Source: Ichthyophis bannanicus (taxonomy: Eukaryota; Chordata; Amphibia; Gymnophiona; Ichthyophiidae). Taken from it: a stretch of DNA of 64,000 bases. The stretch is taken from contig CM066033.1 in the NCBI GenBank assembly GCA_033557465.1, positions 232,378,109-232,442,108 of the forward strand, in the 5' to 3' direction. Each line of letters opens with the position of its first letter. The first letter of the stretch is position 1. The notes under the pieces were generated by a model, which worked only from the letters and a program-made list of their open reading frames with translations, was not told the DNA's origin and made no database searches. Below are positions 43,465 to 54,620 of this stretch, one piece after another. Made by a program: the position numbers and the translations under genes.

Positions 43465-43924
43465 TCCCAAATCTTGGACTCTTATCTGCCGGCTCTATCC
43501 GCCATTTTGAAGGGCCCGATGCGGCGGTCATAGCCAAGCACAGAAATAGCCTGGACTTTCTTTCTTTCTCTATATGACTTTTGTTTTTTGGTCTCCTATC
43601 CCTTCATGATGTGTGCCTCGGTCGGATTCGGAGCACGCACAGTCCTACAGGTTATGTGTTTTTTTCAATTTCGGCCTTCTCTGGGGTTTCTCCCCGCAGA
43701 CACATGGTCGCCAGTAATTTTGGGGTTTTGCTTCTCCTCTACTGTACTGCGGTTTTCTTTGTTAATGTGGGGCGCTTCATTGTATTATATTAGCTTATTT
43801 TTCCTATGTCATGTGTACAGCCAGATACAGTCAGTTTGAGGGACATAGTGAAATTATGTGTGTTATCATGCTCAGAATTTTTAACTTTTCTGAATGGCCT
43901 TATGTAAATCTTATCATTCACCGT

Positions 43925-45320
43925 CAAAGGCATTAATGGTCCACTCAAAGGAAAGAAAATCCTTAGCTATCTTAGCCATGAGCATGTTGATTTAGTGTTT
44001 CTTCAGGAAACGTATTTAAACTCTGCTGAAACACTGAAACTCAATGCTAAGCCTCACATGGTAGCTGCCTATTCTCCCACCGTTTCCAAATGGTACGGGA
44101 TAGCCATTCTGGTTAAGAAGTCTTTGCACGTTACTGTACCTGATATTAGCGCTGACAAGGAGGGTAGATGGGCCCGTGTGCACCTTGAGGTTGGAGATAG
44201 TGCATTCACGTGTATTTGCATTATGCCCCGAATGTGGACAACCCTGCTTACTATGCAAGTATTGCGCAGTTGGCCTTGGCCTCTGCCAATGCTCCATTAA
44301 TACTTGGTGGCGATTTTACTCAAGTGTTCCCTCAATCTTTTCTTCTCAAACAAGGTGCTCGTTGGTTGGAAGATCCAGTACCGAGTAGACCTGTGTGGCT
44401 AGATAGAAGCGGGCCTTTACAAACCGATTCCTCTTACCTTTCTCCCTGGTATGACTCTCCCATCAGACTCCCACTATCCACTAATGCTTTTAGACACTTT
44501 AGGTGCCTTCATACTCTTATGCAATCTTTAGACTCCCGATTCTGGTCAGTGCGACTTTAGCATCGCCTTCGGAGCACTAGAGTACTCCCGCCATCGGCAT
44601 TCTCTACATAAGGTTGATTGGAGACTCTCCGATCTCTCGGTAGTTCACCGGGTGTAGCATCCAATTTTACTAAACCTTATGTAATGCTATAACTAGAAAT
44701 ACCCCTATTGCGCAGAAAGTATGGGAGAGAGAATTGCATGTGACTTTGACCTCGGAGCAATGGAGCCTTATCTGGAATAGCGGGACACGGGTTTCCGATC
44801 CGCCTCACTCACTCCGACCCTCTTCTTTCTAGCCCACCGGTGTTTTTACACTTCTTACAGATTAGACAAACGGAACACTACTCAGGGCAATGGTTGCTGG
44901 ACACGTCCTGCGGCCATTGGTTCATTGTCTCATGTTATGCATGAATATCCCGCACCACAGTATTACTGGCGTCGGGTCTGGGGTCGTATTTAGTCTATCT
45001 CGCACTCTCAGGAGCCCCTTTCTTGGAGGATAGTGGGACTTCGCCCTGTTGCGGGGATCCCCTCTCTCCCAAAAATGGCTTATCTCCTTTCGAACTTTAT
45101 GCTTGGCATTGCTATTTCCCTAATTAAGTATACTGGAAAATTAGCTCCCATCTGAGCCCCAATGAATGGTGGAATCATGCCTGTCTTTACAGTAAATATG
45201 AACAAATACCTCGTCTGTTCGCTTCCTCTGTTCAGACTCCTTCTCATTGGTCTCAATGGAAGATGCTCAATGACTATGTACATTTTGCTAAATGCTCTCA
45301 TCTGACTGTCTAACTTTGTA
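43925..45320 (+). pseudogene. L1-type ORF2 remnant with large internal deletion
   Basis: First part (43,925-44,320, frame changes): VKGINGPLKGKKILSYLSHEHVDLVFLQETYL, ISCNVTVPDISADK-like strand and HYAPNVDNPAYYA, up to the endonuclease block LGGDFTQVFP (44,300-44,335). The next codons, QSFLLKQGARWLEDPVPSRPVW (44,334-44,400), correspond to the sequence just before 15,888 in copy 1. So everything from the endonuclease GDFN block to after the RT is missing. The remaining C-terminal part (44,400-45,320) has further stops; CWTRPAAIGSLSHVMHEYP-like sequence is the cysteine/histidine motif region. Inactive. Confidence 0.88.
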
Positions 45321-45557
45321 TATATCTCTGTCCCATGATCATGCTGTATTGTAGATACTCTTTTGATCGTTTGATGTATAATCACTGTTAATTGGAAGCG
45401 CTCACACGCTGATATAATCGGGTAGAGAAGAAGCATCGGGGTGGGGGGTAATGGGTTTACTTTTCCTTATTGTATACTCGTTTTGTCTTTTTTGGTGTGT
45501 TGTTTCTTTTGTTTGTTGCAAAATGAAAATAAAAGTTTAAAAAAAAAACAAAAAAAA

Positions 45558-45665
45558 CCCTATAACATTATGCCAGCTTCAAAAAACAACACAAATAATA
45601 ATCCCCACTAGTTGTCCACTGGATCCTATCCCTCCAAAATGGGTAAATAAAGCCCTACATTAGAC
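45558..45665 (+). repeat. Interspersed repeat R, copy 2, right part
   Basis: Continues the match to 28,658-28,765 (attatgccagcttcaaaaaa ... ccctacattagac). Ends at the same point at which CR1-B begins in copy 1, so that boundary may not be the repeat's own end. Confidence 0.75.
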
Positions 45666-46849
45666 TTTTTACCCTTCATCATCTCCATGGTCAATAACAG
45701 TCTAAAGACTAGCTCAGTCCACACATCCTGGAAGCAGGCCCTAATCCTTCCCAAACTCAAGAAACCTACCTTGGCCAGCACAGCAGCAAGATAGTCAAGA
45801 AGAGCACAGATAGGCATGGGGTGAGATGAGCCAGGCTGTAGGCCTGGAAGTTAGAATCCTGGCAATGAGGACTTTTGTCTCAGCATAGGAACCTACAGTA
45901 TGGTAAAGATTTCCCAGGACTGAGGGAAGACTTCATAGACTGCTGGAATCAAATCCTGAAAGATTTAGATGCAGAACAGAGGAAGCTTGTGATGAAGGCC
46001 CCCAAAGTAGCACAACAGAAGGGCAGAGAACCAAGAGAGCAGTATAGGCAACAGCAGGTCAAGCAGTGACACAGGGGGTTTTAGTGAGTGAGACCAGCAG
46101 CAAAACAGATGCAAGGGGAAAGGGAGTTTTTATTTTATATTTAATGGGGGGGTTTTGTATGCAGGGCTAAAAGTATCCGCTAGAAACTAGACAACAGGCT
46201 GCAGAGCAGATGGGCAGCAGAGACCCAGGTGACAGTAGAAATACAGTTAGTAGCAGCTAGAGGGACATGAGCTATAATGACAGCAGAGCCATGGATCACT
46301 AGAGCAGACCAGGCACCAACAGAGAGTATCAGCAGAAGAGGGAAGGGCAAAGGAGGTTTCCTCTTTTTCATATATTTCGTTTTCTTTTTTAACGTTTTGC
46401 AAGTGGAACTAAAAGCTCCACTGGAAACAAGAGAACAGTAACTGTAGTAGAAAATGGCAAAAACCACAGCAACACTGAAGACACAGGGTAATGTTATAAG
46501 AGATGCCTAGTTTAGCGAGGGCTGTCATGCATGTATTTTGCAACTAGTTTATAAAGTATGTGCATACTTTGTAAAATAGGAGTGGAAGTGGTGGAAAAAA
46601 CCCTCGTTATCAGGACGCGGCTGCCTTATGTCAGGTGTAAATACTCGCACCTAGATTTCGCAGGAACGTGCGTAAGTTATAGTATTATAACTTACGCATG
46701 TAAATTTGTGATTTGTCTACACCTCACCCAAACTCCACTCAAGTGCATGTCCACACCAAAAGTATGCATGATCGAACTTATGCTGTTCTTCACCCAAAGT
46801 ATAAGTGTAAATGCCCATCCGCAGCTCATTAAATTACCTCCAGAGTCTG
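45666..46849. other. Unassigned sequence
   Basis: No gene or element recognised. A perfect 27-bp palindrome-like stretch, cgtaagttatag tattataacttacg, is at about 46,671-46,697 and may be the centre of an old MITE. Confidence 0.5.
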
Positions 46850-47620
46850 TATCCTGACATCACAGTTTCCCATTGCTAATCATCCTTCCACCAGGCCCGT
46901 GAGATGCCTATTACATCTACCTCTTCATTCAGTGCTATATACGCTCACTCTCCCATCTTATTTTAAGCAACTCGCATTTCAAAGCATGCTTTGTTTATAT
47001 TTATAACCTGCTTAGCAGATGACAAGGATAATTTTACAGTCTTTTAAAACACCGTCTGTTCTTTACTTAAAGGCACCTGGTCTACTTGTGCCTTTATTGC
47101 AGCCTTTCTATCAGGATGCCTTACTTCCCCATTTAGATCGAATCCTTCAAAGATACTGCACTTTGAATCATGCACTCTTGGGTGACTGTCAGCTTTCCCC
47201 CAGTTCAAGTTTTAAAGCTGCTCTATCTCCTTTTTAAATCCTAGCCCTAGCAGCCTGCTTGCACTCTGGTTAAGGTGGAGCTCGGCTTTCAAGTTTCCCA
47301 GTCCCCAGAATATTGCCCAGTTCCCAGCAGATATGAATCCCTCTTCCCTGCACCATTGTTTAATCCATGTATTGAGACGCCCGGCCTTCCTGCCTTTTGG
47401 GTCTTTTCTGTAGAACAGGGAGCATTCTCAATTTCAACCCTCTACCTGAAAGATTAAATTTTGCTTCTAGCACCTCCCTCTCACACTTTCCTATGTCAAT
47501 GGTACCATATGTACCAAGACAGCTGCTCCTCCCCAGCACTATCCAAAACCTTGTCTAGGTGGCTCATGAGGTCCATTACCTTCACACAAGGCAGGAATGT
47601 TTCCTCTTGCTAGTCCTTCA
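46850..47620 (-). mobile_element. CR1 ORF1/ORF2 5' region, decayed
   Basis: Aligns by eye with 38,500-39,290 in the same orientation: tatattacatctacctcttcattcagtgctatata (46,909-46,940 vs 38,535-38,570), gcactcttgggtgactgtcagc (47,172-47,193 vs 38,813-38,835), ttaaggtggagctcg (47,271 vs 38,912), and cccagcactatccaaaaccttgtctag (47,531-47,557 vs 39,206-39,233). It covers the esterase-type ORF1 and the start of the endonuclease. More divergent than the 38-39 kb copy. Confidence 0.7.
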
Positions 47621-47629
47621 AGACTGAAA

Positions 47630-48660
47630 ATCACTGAGTTCTGAGACACTGACTGTGCACATTGGATCTCAAAGATGCTTACACAAATATCCCAATCCAT
47701 CCATGTTGCAAGATATAATTCAGGCTCCTTCTGCATAATGGTTATTATCAGTGCAAAGTCCTTCCTCATCAGCCCCCAGAGTTTTTCACCAAATGTCTCA
47801 TGGTAGTGGCTGCTCACTTACATAGACAGGGTCATCTAGTCTGTCTTTCCATATCTTGAAAACTGGCTTCTAATTTTCAGAGATGAAACCATTTTCCTAT
47901 TTCAGAGCTAAGGATTTGAAACGTGAGAGTTAAATCCATTCATCAACTTTGAGAAGTCAACATTTCTGACATTGATAAAGATTTTATTCATAGGAACCAT
48001 TCTACATACACTTCAAGCAAGAGCTTTTCTGCCACCAGACAGTTTTCAAACTTTAATGCTTCATGTCCAGAATGTTCATTTTTCTATCACTGTCATAGCC
48101 AAGACCTACTTACAGATGTTGGGTCATATAGCTGCTGCAGTATAAGTTGTGCCCTACGTCTGCCTGAAAATAAGAAAACCTCAATGGGATCTCCAGTTCA
48201 AATGGAACAAGCAAACCCACTCTTTACTTTGCTCCATCTGTCAGTTTCACTACATACTGTGCTATTGTACAAGTTCGAATTCAAAAGCAAACATATCCTG
48301 CTGTATTTGCTCCTCTGGACTATTAATTTGTTCCTTCCAAAGATGCCTCTCTACAAAGGCTGCTCCATATAAATCATCTGAAATTCTGAGCAATATTTTG
48401 CTCCTTCCAGGTGTTCATCTATTTTCTTCAGGATTGCTTAATGCTACTTCAGACAGATAATCAAGTTGCCATGTTTTATGTCAGCAAGTAGGAAAGAACG
48501 GGATCTCTTCAACATGAATTGGCCATTTAGAACTAGATTGCCAGCAGACTCAGCAGGTTCCTAAACCTCACCAATGACCTCTGGACCAACAAAACTTGCA
48601 GAATATCTTTCAGGCTTTGCATATCCTCCCCCCCCCCCCCCGCCCCCAACAGACTGTTTT
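47630..48660 (+). pseudogene. DIRS reverse transcriptase-RNase H remnant
   Basis: Read through frame changes: DLKDAYTNIPIHP-like block (47,665-47,705) containing the first RT Asp, LHNGYYQCKVLP (about 47,735-47,770), FTKCLMVVAAHL (about 47,788-47,820), then FIGTILHTLQARAFLPPDSFQ (47,980-48,050), TYLQMLGHIAAA and VVPYVCLKIRKPQWDLQFKWN (48,102-48,213). This is the standard DIRS succession (FIGA.LDT..AR..LP, LLGH.AA, ARLKMRPLQWDLK.QW). Further on, VAMFYVSK (about 48,465) and ADRLSRFLNLTNDLWT-like sequence (about 48,545-48,590) mark the RNase H end. Many stops; dead. Confidence 0.78.
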
Positions 48661-49285
48661 CACCAGCAAAGAAAATTAAAAAACCCTTTTTAATTGCTCA
48701 GTGTGTCCATCCGCACATTCACTGGCAAGAGTTATTTTCACCATACCATGCACTTGGCTGCTCTTCTGTACTTATCACCCCCTCCCCCCAATATCTCTCA
48801 TAGAGGCCTAGGGTGATAGTTCTAGCACCCTACTGCCTGAACAGAACTAATCCCTTCTTCTCAAAAGACTCATGGTTCTTTCTATGGCCAGTCTTCATGT
48901 ATTTTCACCACTGATTACATAGAGAAAGAGCTCCATTCTTCTCTCAGATCTCAAGACCTTATTAGCCTTGATAGCTTGGAAACTGAGCAGCATTTAATTT
49001 CTACTCTGGGTCTTCCACCGAGATATCTTTATTGCTGCAAAGAAGCTATTGACAAAGCATATCAACACCTTCAAGTAAATGACGTTTTCCATTTGATATT
49101 TCACAAAAGACCATATGTCCAGTCAGTGCCCTCCCAAAGTCTTGTTGCTCCATGTGTATCATCTTTATCAGTTGGAACTGCAGAAGTCCTCCATCAAAGT
49201 CCATCGTAATGTTTTCTCAACCTATCGTATCACTATCTGAGGCTCACAATATACTTTCATTCCTCAATTTAGGAAAAGCCTTCTA

Positions 49286-50602
49286 TACGAGGTGTGACAA
49301 AAAAGAAACAATACTGTCCCATAAATGTTTTATCACAAAATCTACAGAGAAATTACACATTGTTCCCTTAAAAGTAATCCCCCCCCCCCCAGTCAATGCA
49401 CTTCTGCATTCGCTTCTGCCATGTACGGAAGCACTCAGTAAAATCCTCCTCCTTGAGGTCCCTCAGCTAACTCATCACAGTGGCCTTGATCTCTTCTACA
49501 GAGGCAAAATTAGTTCCTTTGAGCACAGTCTCCAGCCTGGGGAAGAGCCAGAAGTCGCACGGTGTGAGATCTGGGGAATAAGGAGGGTAGTCAAGAGCTA
49601 TGATCTGTTTGTTGGCCAAAACCTGCCTCAAAATGAGTGTGGTGTGCGCGGGCACATTGTCATGGTGGAGCAGCCACAACTTGTCTCTCCACAGAGCCCG
49701 CCTGCTGCGCCAAACCCAGTCATGGAGGCGATTGAGGACCTGCTGGTAGAAGTGCTGGTTGACTGTCTGACCCTCAGGCAGAAACTCATGATGGACCACT
49801 CCCTTCTGGTTGAAGAATGCGATCAGCATGACCTTGATCCTTAAATTGGACATGCGTTCCTTCTTGGGTCTGGGTGACAGTCGAGTCTTCCACTGCAGGC
49901 TCTGTCCCTTGCTTTCAGGGTCGTACTGGAAGACCCAAGTCTTGTCTCCTCCAACGAACTCTGGATCTTCTCCGATCTTCTCTAGCAAGTCTCGACAAAC
50001 ATTGACCCGGTGCTCCTTCTGGTTGTCTAATAAAAGCTTGGGCACCATTTGGCGCCCAACTTCCACATCCCCAGCTCCTGCACCAAGATGGTCCACACTG
50101 ACTCCCTGTTCAGGCTGAGCTCCTCAGCTATCATCCGTGCCATCAATCTGCAATCACTCCGCACCAGCTGGTTCACTCTGTCAATGTTCTCAGCTGTCTT
50201 TGTCATGGAAGGCCGTCCTGACTTGGGATCATCCTCCACCTCCTCGCGGCCAGTCTTGAAGCGTTTGTGCCATTCGAAGACGCGCGGCCTTAACATTGCA
50301 TCTTCTCCATAAGCCTTTTGGAGAAGTTGGAGACACTCAGTTGGGCCCTTCTCCAACTTAACCAGAAATTTCAAGTTGATTCTTTGCCCCATATTTCTGC
50401 CACCTCCAGTTGCGTGACAAAGCAGTGGAGCAGTATGCTAGAAAAAAGCTGAAAAAGAAAAACAGAGTGAGAAAGATGAAAAATATTATAGCAGAATAGT
50501 GGTGAGATGTTGCACAACACAGTGACATAAGCAGTTAGCCAATTGGCATTGAGTCATGGGCGTGGCTGCCACAGTCTCAGTTCTATTTTGTCACACCTCG
50601 TA
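49286..50602 (-). mobile_element. Mariner transposon 2, complete with TIRs, inactive
   Basis: 1.3-kb mariner with near-perfect TIRs: left CGAGGTGTGACAAAAAAGAA and, from the right, CGAGGTGTGACAAAATAGAA. TA duplications are at 49,286-49,287 and 50,601-50,602. A C12-13 run lies at 49,380-49,392. Much better preserved than the mariner at 7,050, so younger, and a different subfamily. It lies within the YR region of the DIRS element. Confidence 0.92.
49395..50392 (-). pseudogene. Mariner transposase (DD34D), one frameshift and one stop
   Basis: About 345 codons in two frames. N-terminal part (50,392-50,027): MGQRINLKFLVKLEKGPTE, YGEDAMLRPRVFEWHKRFKTGREEVEDD, SGRPSMTKT, RLMARMIAEELSLNRESVWTIL: the two helix-turn-helix DNA-binding domains and linker. 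Catalytic part (50,096-49,467): GGDKTWVFQYDPESK (first Asp), LLHHDNVPAHT (second Asp), YPPYSPDLTPCDFWLFP (third Asp, the D of CDF, 34 residues after the second). After the in-frame stop at 49,467 the frame goes on LRDLKEEDFTECFRTWQKRMQKCI. All three catalytic residues remain; the frameshift near 50,030-50,090 and the stop inactivate it. Confidence 0.92.
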
Positions 50603-51310
50603 TATCAAACTACCACTGCAGAAACCTCCTGTACCTTGGGATCTCAATGCTGTCCTTTCATCTCTTATGAAATCACCCTTTGAGCCAATGGGGTCAGGTT
50701 CACTCAAGCAGTTACTTTGTCTAGAAGAATAAGTGAACTTCAAGCCTTGGTCACCTATGAGCTGTATACTCAATTCCATTCTAACAGGTTAGTTCTTTGT
50801 ACTCATCATACGTTCTTACCAAAGACAGTAATATCATTTCCTTCAGTGAGAAAATAGTTCTTCCTATGTTTTGCCTAAACCTCATACAAATCCACATGAG
50901 AAGTCCCTCCACACTAGACTACATAAAAGCTCAAGCTTACTACCTAAAAAGAACCGAATGCATTAAAAAATGTATGCAGCTGTTCATCTCCTTTGTTAAC
51001 AACAGAATTAGTATTCCAATAGCCATGTAAACTATGGAAAATTGGTTAGCATCCTGCACCCGATTCTGTTATGAGCAAACTGATGTGAATCTAACCAGTA
51101 ACATGAAACCTCATTAAATTGGAGCCACTGTTTCTACCGTGGCACTCCTGAAATCTGCTTCGCTGGATACCATATGCAAAGCAGTGACTTGGCCCTTGCA
51201 TCATACCTTCAGTTCAGACTACTATAGAGACCAATCTACAATCAGAGAATGTGTATTCAGTTGAGATGTGTTGGACAACCGGTCTTTGTGACGTTAGCAA
51301 CACTTGCACC

Positions 51311-51529
51311 TTTTTTAGGAGTGTTTCACTGAAATGATAGTGCCTATTGAGGAGGCGCCATCCATCTCTTTTTCTTTTCTACCTGTTTTGTCTATCTGTA
51401 CATATAGGTTTTTGGGGCTCCAGAGCCAGAGGACAGGGAGGGAGGCAGTGGAATCAAAGGAAGAGAGTGGGAAGTTGAGAAGTTCAGTGTATGGCCAAAA
51501 GGTGGCCAAAATGCCTGTATACCAAAAGG
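51311..51529. other. Unassigned sequence
   Basis: Short gap after the DIRS remnant; nothing recognised. Confidence 0.45.
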
Positions 51530-52065
51530 AGTACACACCCAGACCTACATGCTCAGTAACTAACCCTACCCCACATGCATGCTGGCACAAAAGCTCACCT
51601 TACTCTCCACCTTCTCATGTATACACACAGACACACAGAGCCTTTCCCCCTCCCTCTCCCACAGGTACCATACAGCGTCTCACCCGTCTCCTCATGGTTG
51701 TATGCACACACACAGTCCCTCACCCCGTGGATGCACGCACACAAATGACCCCTAACTCCACACTCCCCAATACACCCCCCCCACACACACACATACACAC
51801 AGCTCCTCACCCCACATCCCATGAGTGCACACACATGCACACATACATGCACCCATACACACAAACACACACAAACAGAAATCCCCTCATTCCACTCTCA
51901 ATGGGTGAACAAAACACACAGAGCTTCAGGCTATGCACACACACACATAACCCACCCCCTTTCTCATCCTCTACGCTCTCATACATGTACAAATATGTTC
52001 TGTACTCCACTCCATCCTCTACCCACTCATATATGCACAGACACACTTAGCCCTTCATCCTCCCC
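51530..52065. repeat. CA-rich simple-sequence region
   Basis: Imperfect (CA)n and CACACAT runs mixed with CCC-rich stretches over about 530 bp. The long ORFs across it on both strands (His/Thr/Pro-rich plus strand; Val/Cys-rich minus strand) are artefacts of the repeat and should not be annotated as genes. Confidence 0.9.
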
Positions 52066-53839
52066 CCTCTCATAGATGCCCAGAGGGTTGTGGATATGTC
52101 AAAAGATTCTATTATATACATGCATCCCTTTAGGTCGGGCCTGTGATCCACCCATGCTGCACCCCTCCATGCATGTCCCTACCCAAGATTGGCATGCTGG
52201 CACTTCCATTCATACTTTCCGAATTCCAACCAGCCAAAGGGCATGGGAAAGTGCTCATGCACGCAAGTCCTGGAAAATACAGACTTGCACGTGCAGGAGG
52301 TGTGGATCTTTCCGTGGCTCCCTTATAGAATCTCCTCCTACATGGATAACTTGTCTATTTAAGTGACGCTGCCTATGTAGCCAGTGAAAAGACAAATGGA
52401 TATCTTATCAGAGCGATATTCAAAATCAGTTATGCATTTGGCCCTAGTGCCCGCCAGTCATATAATTCTGAATGTATCATTTATTATACATCTGGAAAGG
52501 AGTGGGATTTAGGATGTTCCAGGGGCAGCGTCAGTTTGATATATGGTATTTGGCAGTGGCAGCTAGTGCTAGCCACCACTGCTGAACCTTAGACCATATC
52601 CGGGCCCCGGCATTGAATATCTGGGTGTGATAAAGCTAACCAGGCAATGGCAATATTCAACTGCTGCCCGGTTAGTTTCCGTCAAAACATAAAGCCCAGC
52701 AAATAGGTATTCATACAAGGAACTGTCCAAAACAATAGTGAATACCCCTAATCCCAAACTGAAACCAATTCTTATTTTTTGTCGGGCATAAACCGCAAGA
52801 GAAAGAGGAAATCCCCTCTCACTCCCATGCAGTACATGCCGCTTTTAATTGTTTTTATTCAAAAACTATTCAATATATTCTTCACTTTTCCAAATAAAAA
52901 ACCACACTTAACTGATCGATCTAGCATTGGGGCATGCAGCGGAAGCACATGCAGTACTCAGCAGCACTAACTGCGTTAATCCCTTTAAATATTGGGCCCT
53001 ATATGTGTAAGCAGCAGTATTAACCCACTACATCTACAATTCCAGATGAAAAGCAGGTATAAGTTGTAAAGTCTCCTTTAGATGCACTGCGTATATTCAT
53101 TAGCACTGCTGAGGGGGAATGTTATACAGGCTTGATCACACATGTGTGCCAGGGTACACATGTTAAATGCTGCTTACAAAATCATCCAATGCATAGACGT
53201 GTGCACGATGACAAGAACGCACTACCTTTTTGTGACTCAAGGGCAGGCATGCTCAGGGGCAGGATTTGGGTGAAGCATGGGTTTGCTTGCAGACTTTATA
53301 AAATACATGCATGCACATGTACTTTTTATATGAACATTTATACCTGATTCCAAGCAGGCATAATTTCTGCAACTTCATTTCAGCTGCAACTCGTATGGCG
53401 GGGTAGTTTTATAAAGGCACATAGGTGCCTATGATGCCCTTTTATTGAACAGTCTTCCAAAACAAACCAGAAGAGATGGGTATGAACCATTAAAACTACA
53501 ACCAAATTAATGGGAAGGTCAGACTTTCTGCCTTATCTACTGCGATAAAACCCCTCCCACAAAAAAACAAGCATTTATCTCTGAATGTGCCAAAAGAAAT
53601 CACATGTACCCAGCAGCATAGACCTTCGCCAAAGCCCGATCTCATACATATATTCACACTCCCTCACTGTTAAAATAGCCAATGGACAACACTAGTCTCA
53701 CAAAACATATATTTACCCCACCCCGTCATATAGACCCATATCTGGGCCCTGCTGTGTCTTTATAAAATAAGCTTGAGATATGCACCTACTTGGCTTCACG
53801 CATAAATAGCCTGTTATGAAATTACCTTTTGAATAAAGA
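52066..53839. other. Unassigned sequence
   Basis: No gene, LINE or TIR element recognised over 1.8 kb. Some short pieces (cgatattcaaaatcagttat at 52,413; atattgggccctatatgtgt at 52,988) look like ends of old MITEs but no pairs were found. Confidence 0.5.
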
Positions 53840-54129
53840 AAAGTGACAAACCCCACCTATATCAATCAAATTGGAAGTACAAGGGGCAATACCATATACA
53901 TTTAAAAAAAGAAGGCCTTGAGAAGACCTCCAAAATATCAGCTTGAGCTTAATACGCATTATGAGGCTCACAATGACCACCACAAATTCATCATTTGTCT
54001 CCCTGGTCAAGGAATCCAATTTCCAAAAAAAATCATTTTTAAGTTTTAAATAAAGTATTGGTGTTAAAACACCCCCAGTCTTGCACAGAGGTATAGCAGA
54101 CTCTACTGCAATTTCAATGTTAGACTATT

Positions 54130-54228
54130 CTACATTGCACAACTCTTGTTACTTGTGAACCGCACTGATGATAAATAGTGTGGTATAGAAAAACAATAAA
54201 ATAAATAAATAAATAAATAAAATACTAA
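54130..54228 (+). mobile_element. L2-like 3' tail fragment with (aaat)n
   Basis: gtgaaccgcactgatgataa ... gtgtggtatagaaaaacaataaa(ataa)n is the same 3' end as in the L2-like LINE at 2,810-2,872 and the SINEs. Upstream sequence is not recognisably either one. Confidence 0.6.
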
Positions 54229-54359
54229 AGGAAATGGCCAAACTTATCTTTGTAGATCTTCAGTGTTGCGTCTGATTGTTACTTCACAAGGACAGTCCAT
54301 GAACACAGTCGCTTCACTCTGTCCAGCATACATGGCTCAGACTCAGCCTGACATTGATG

Positions 54360-54383
54360 TTTCAGCAGTGTACCTTTCTTCAG
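54360..54383 (-). ncRNA. Hammerhead-like core, weak
   Basis: On the minus strand CTGAAGA, a 13-base segment AAGGTACACTGCT, then GAAAC. CUGANGA and GAAA are the hammerhead core strands, but the intervening segment pairs poorly, so stem II is doubtful. The setting between inverted arms matches the other fold-back element. Confidence 0.2.
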
Positions 54384-54620
54384 AGGCCATCACACCAACA
54401 TGGTTGGAAAACAATTAACTTCCACATAAACCTGCCGAGCAGAAAGATACTGTGAAACGACGACCGCCATTACTTAAGTTTTAAATCCCAAAACAAAGAA
54501 CCTGTCCCTGATGACATCACATGCATGCTCAGCTGACACCTTTGCTGCCTTCCCAAGGTCTTATTTTTGAACGTGTAGGGTATCACCCCTTGTACTTCTA
54601 ATTTGAATGAAATTACCCTC

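Larger units (their letters stand above)
42482..45557 (+). mobile_element. L1/Tx1-type LINE, copy 2, internally deleted
   Basis: Flanked by ccctataacatt (42,470-42,481 and 45,558-45,569). Copy 1 of repeat R has ctctagaacatt at the matching point (about 28,658-28,669), an unoccupied paralogous site. It begins with the same 5' end as copy 1 (ggggcggagcctgatgtccagc), has ORF1 intact, only the first part and the C-terminal part of ORF2, and ends with AATAAA (45,528-45,533) and poly-A. It lost about 2.3 kb of ORF2. Confidence 0.93.
48976..51260 (+). pseudogene. DIRS tyrosine recombinase remnant (split by mariner)
   Basis: After a linker, sequence before the mariner reads ILSFLNLGKAFY (49,249-49,285). 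After it come LPLQKPPVPWDLNAVLSSLMKSPFEPMGSGSLKQLLCL (50,611-50,722), the DIRS PPLQKPPVPPWDLN block, RISELQALVTYELYTQF (50,729-50,780), FLPKTVISF (50,814-50,842), and the C-terminal VALLKSASLDTICKAVTW followed by TFSSDYYRD (about 51,140-51,232), the last recombinase box with the Tyr of the catalytic set. The R-H-R residues of the middle boxes are not readable. Dead. Confidence 0.75.
47621..51310 (+). mobile_element. DIRS-type tyrosine-recombinase retrotransposon, decayed, split by a mariner
   Basis: DIRS elements use a tyrosine recombinase, not an integrase or endonuclease, to insert. RT, RNase H and YR regions are recognisable in the expected order in mixed frames; the mariner at 49,286-50,602 splits the YR region exactly. 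Neither the inverted terminal repeats nor the internal complementary region could be found, so the ends given are limits of recognisable coding sequence. Confidence 0.78.
53840..54620. mobile_element. Second fold-back element, possibly Penelope-like
   Basis: 53,858-53,935 (attggaagtacaaggggcaatacc ... ttgagaagacct) is an inverted copy of about 54,540-54,612 at roughly 75 percent identity by eye. Between the arms lie a LINE-type 3' tail and a hammerhead-like minus-strand core. It resembles the fold-back element at 403-3,438 in plan but not in sequence. The class is not proven. Confidence 0.4.

Noticed and set aside
49152..50312. Plus-strand ORFs of up to 230 codons across the second mariner
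   Set aside because: Antisense shadows of the transposase; catalytic motifs are on the minus strand.
51334..52075. 238-codon plus-strand ORF rich in His, Thr and Pro, and Val/Cys-rich minus-strand ORFs
   Set aside because: Translation of CA-rich simple sequence; no domain.
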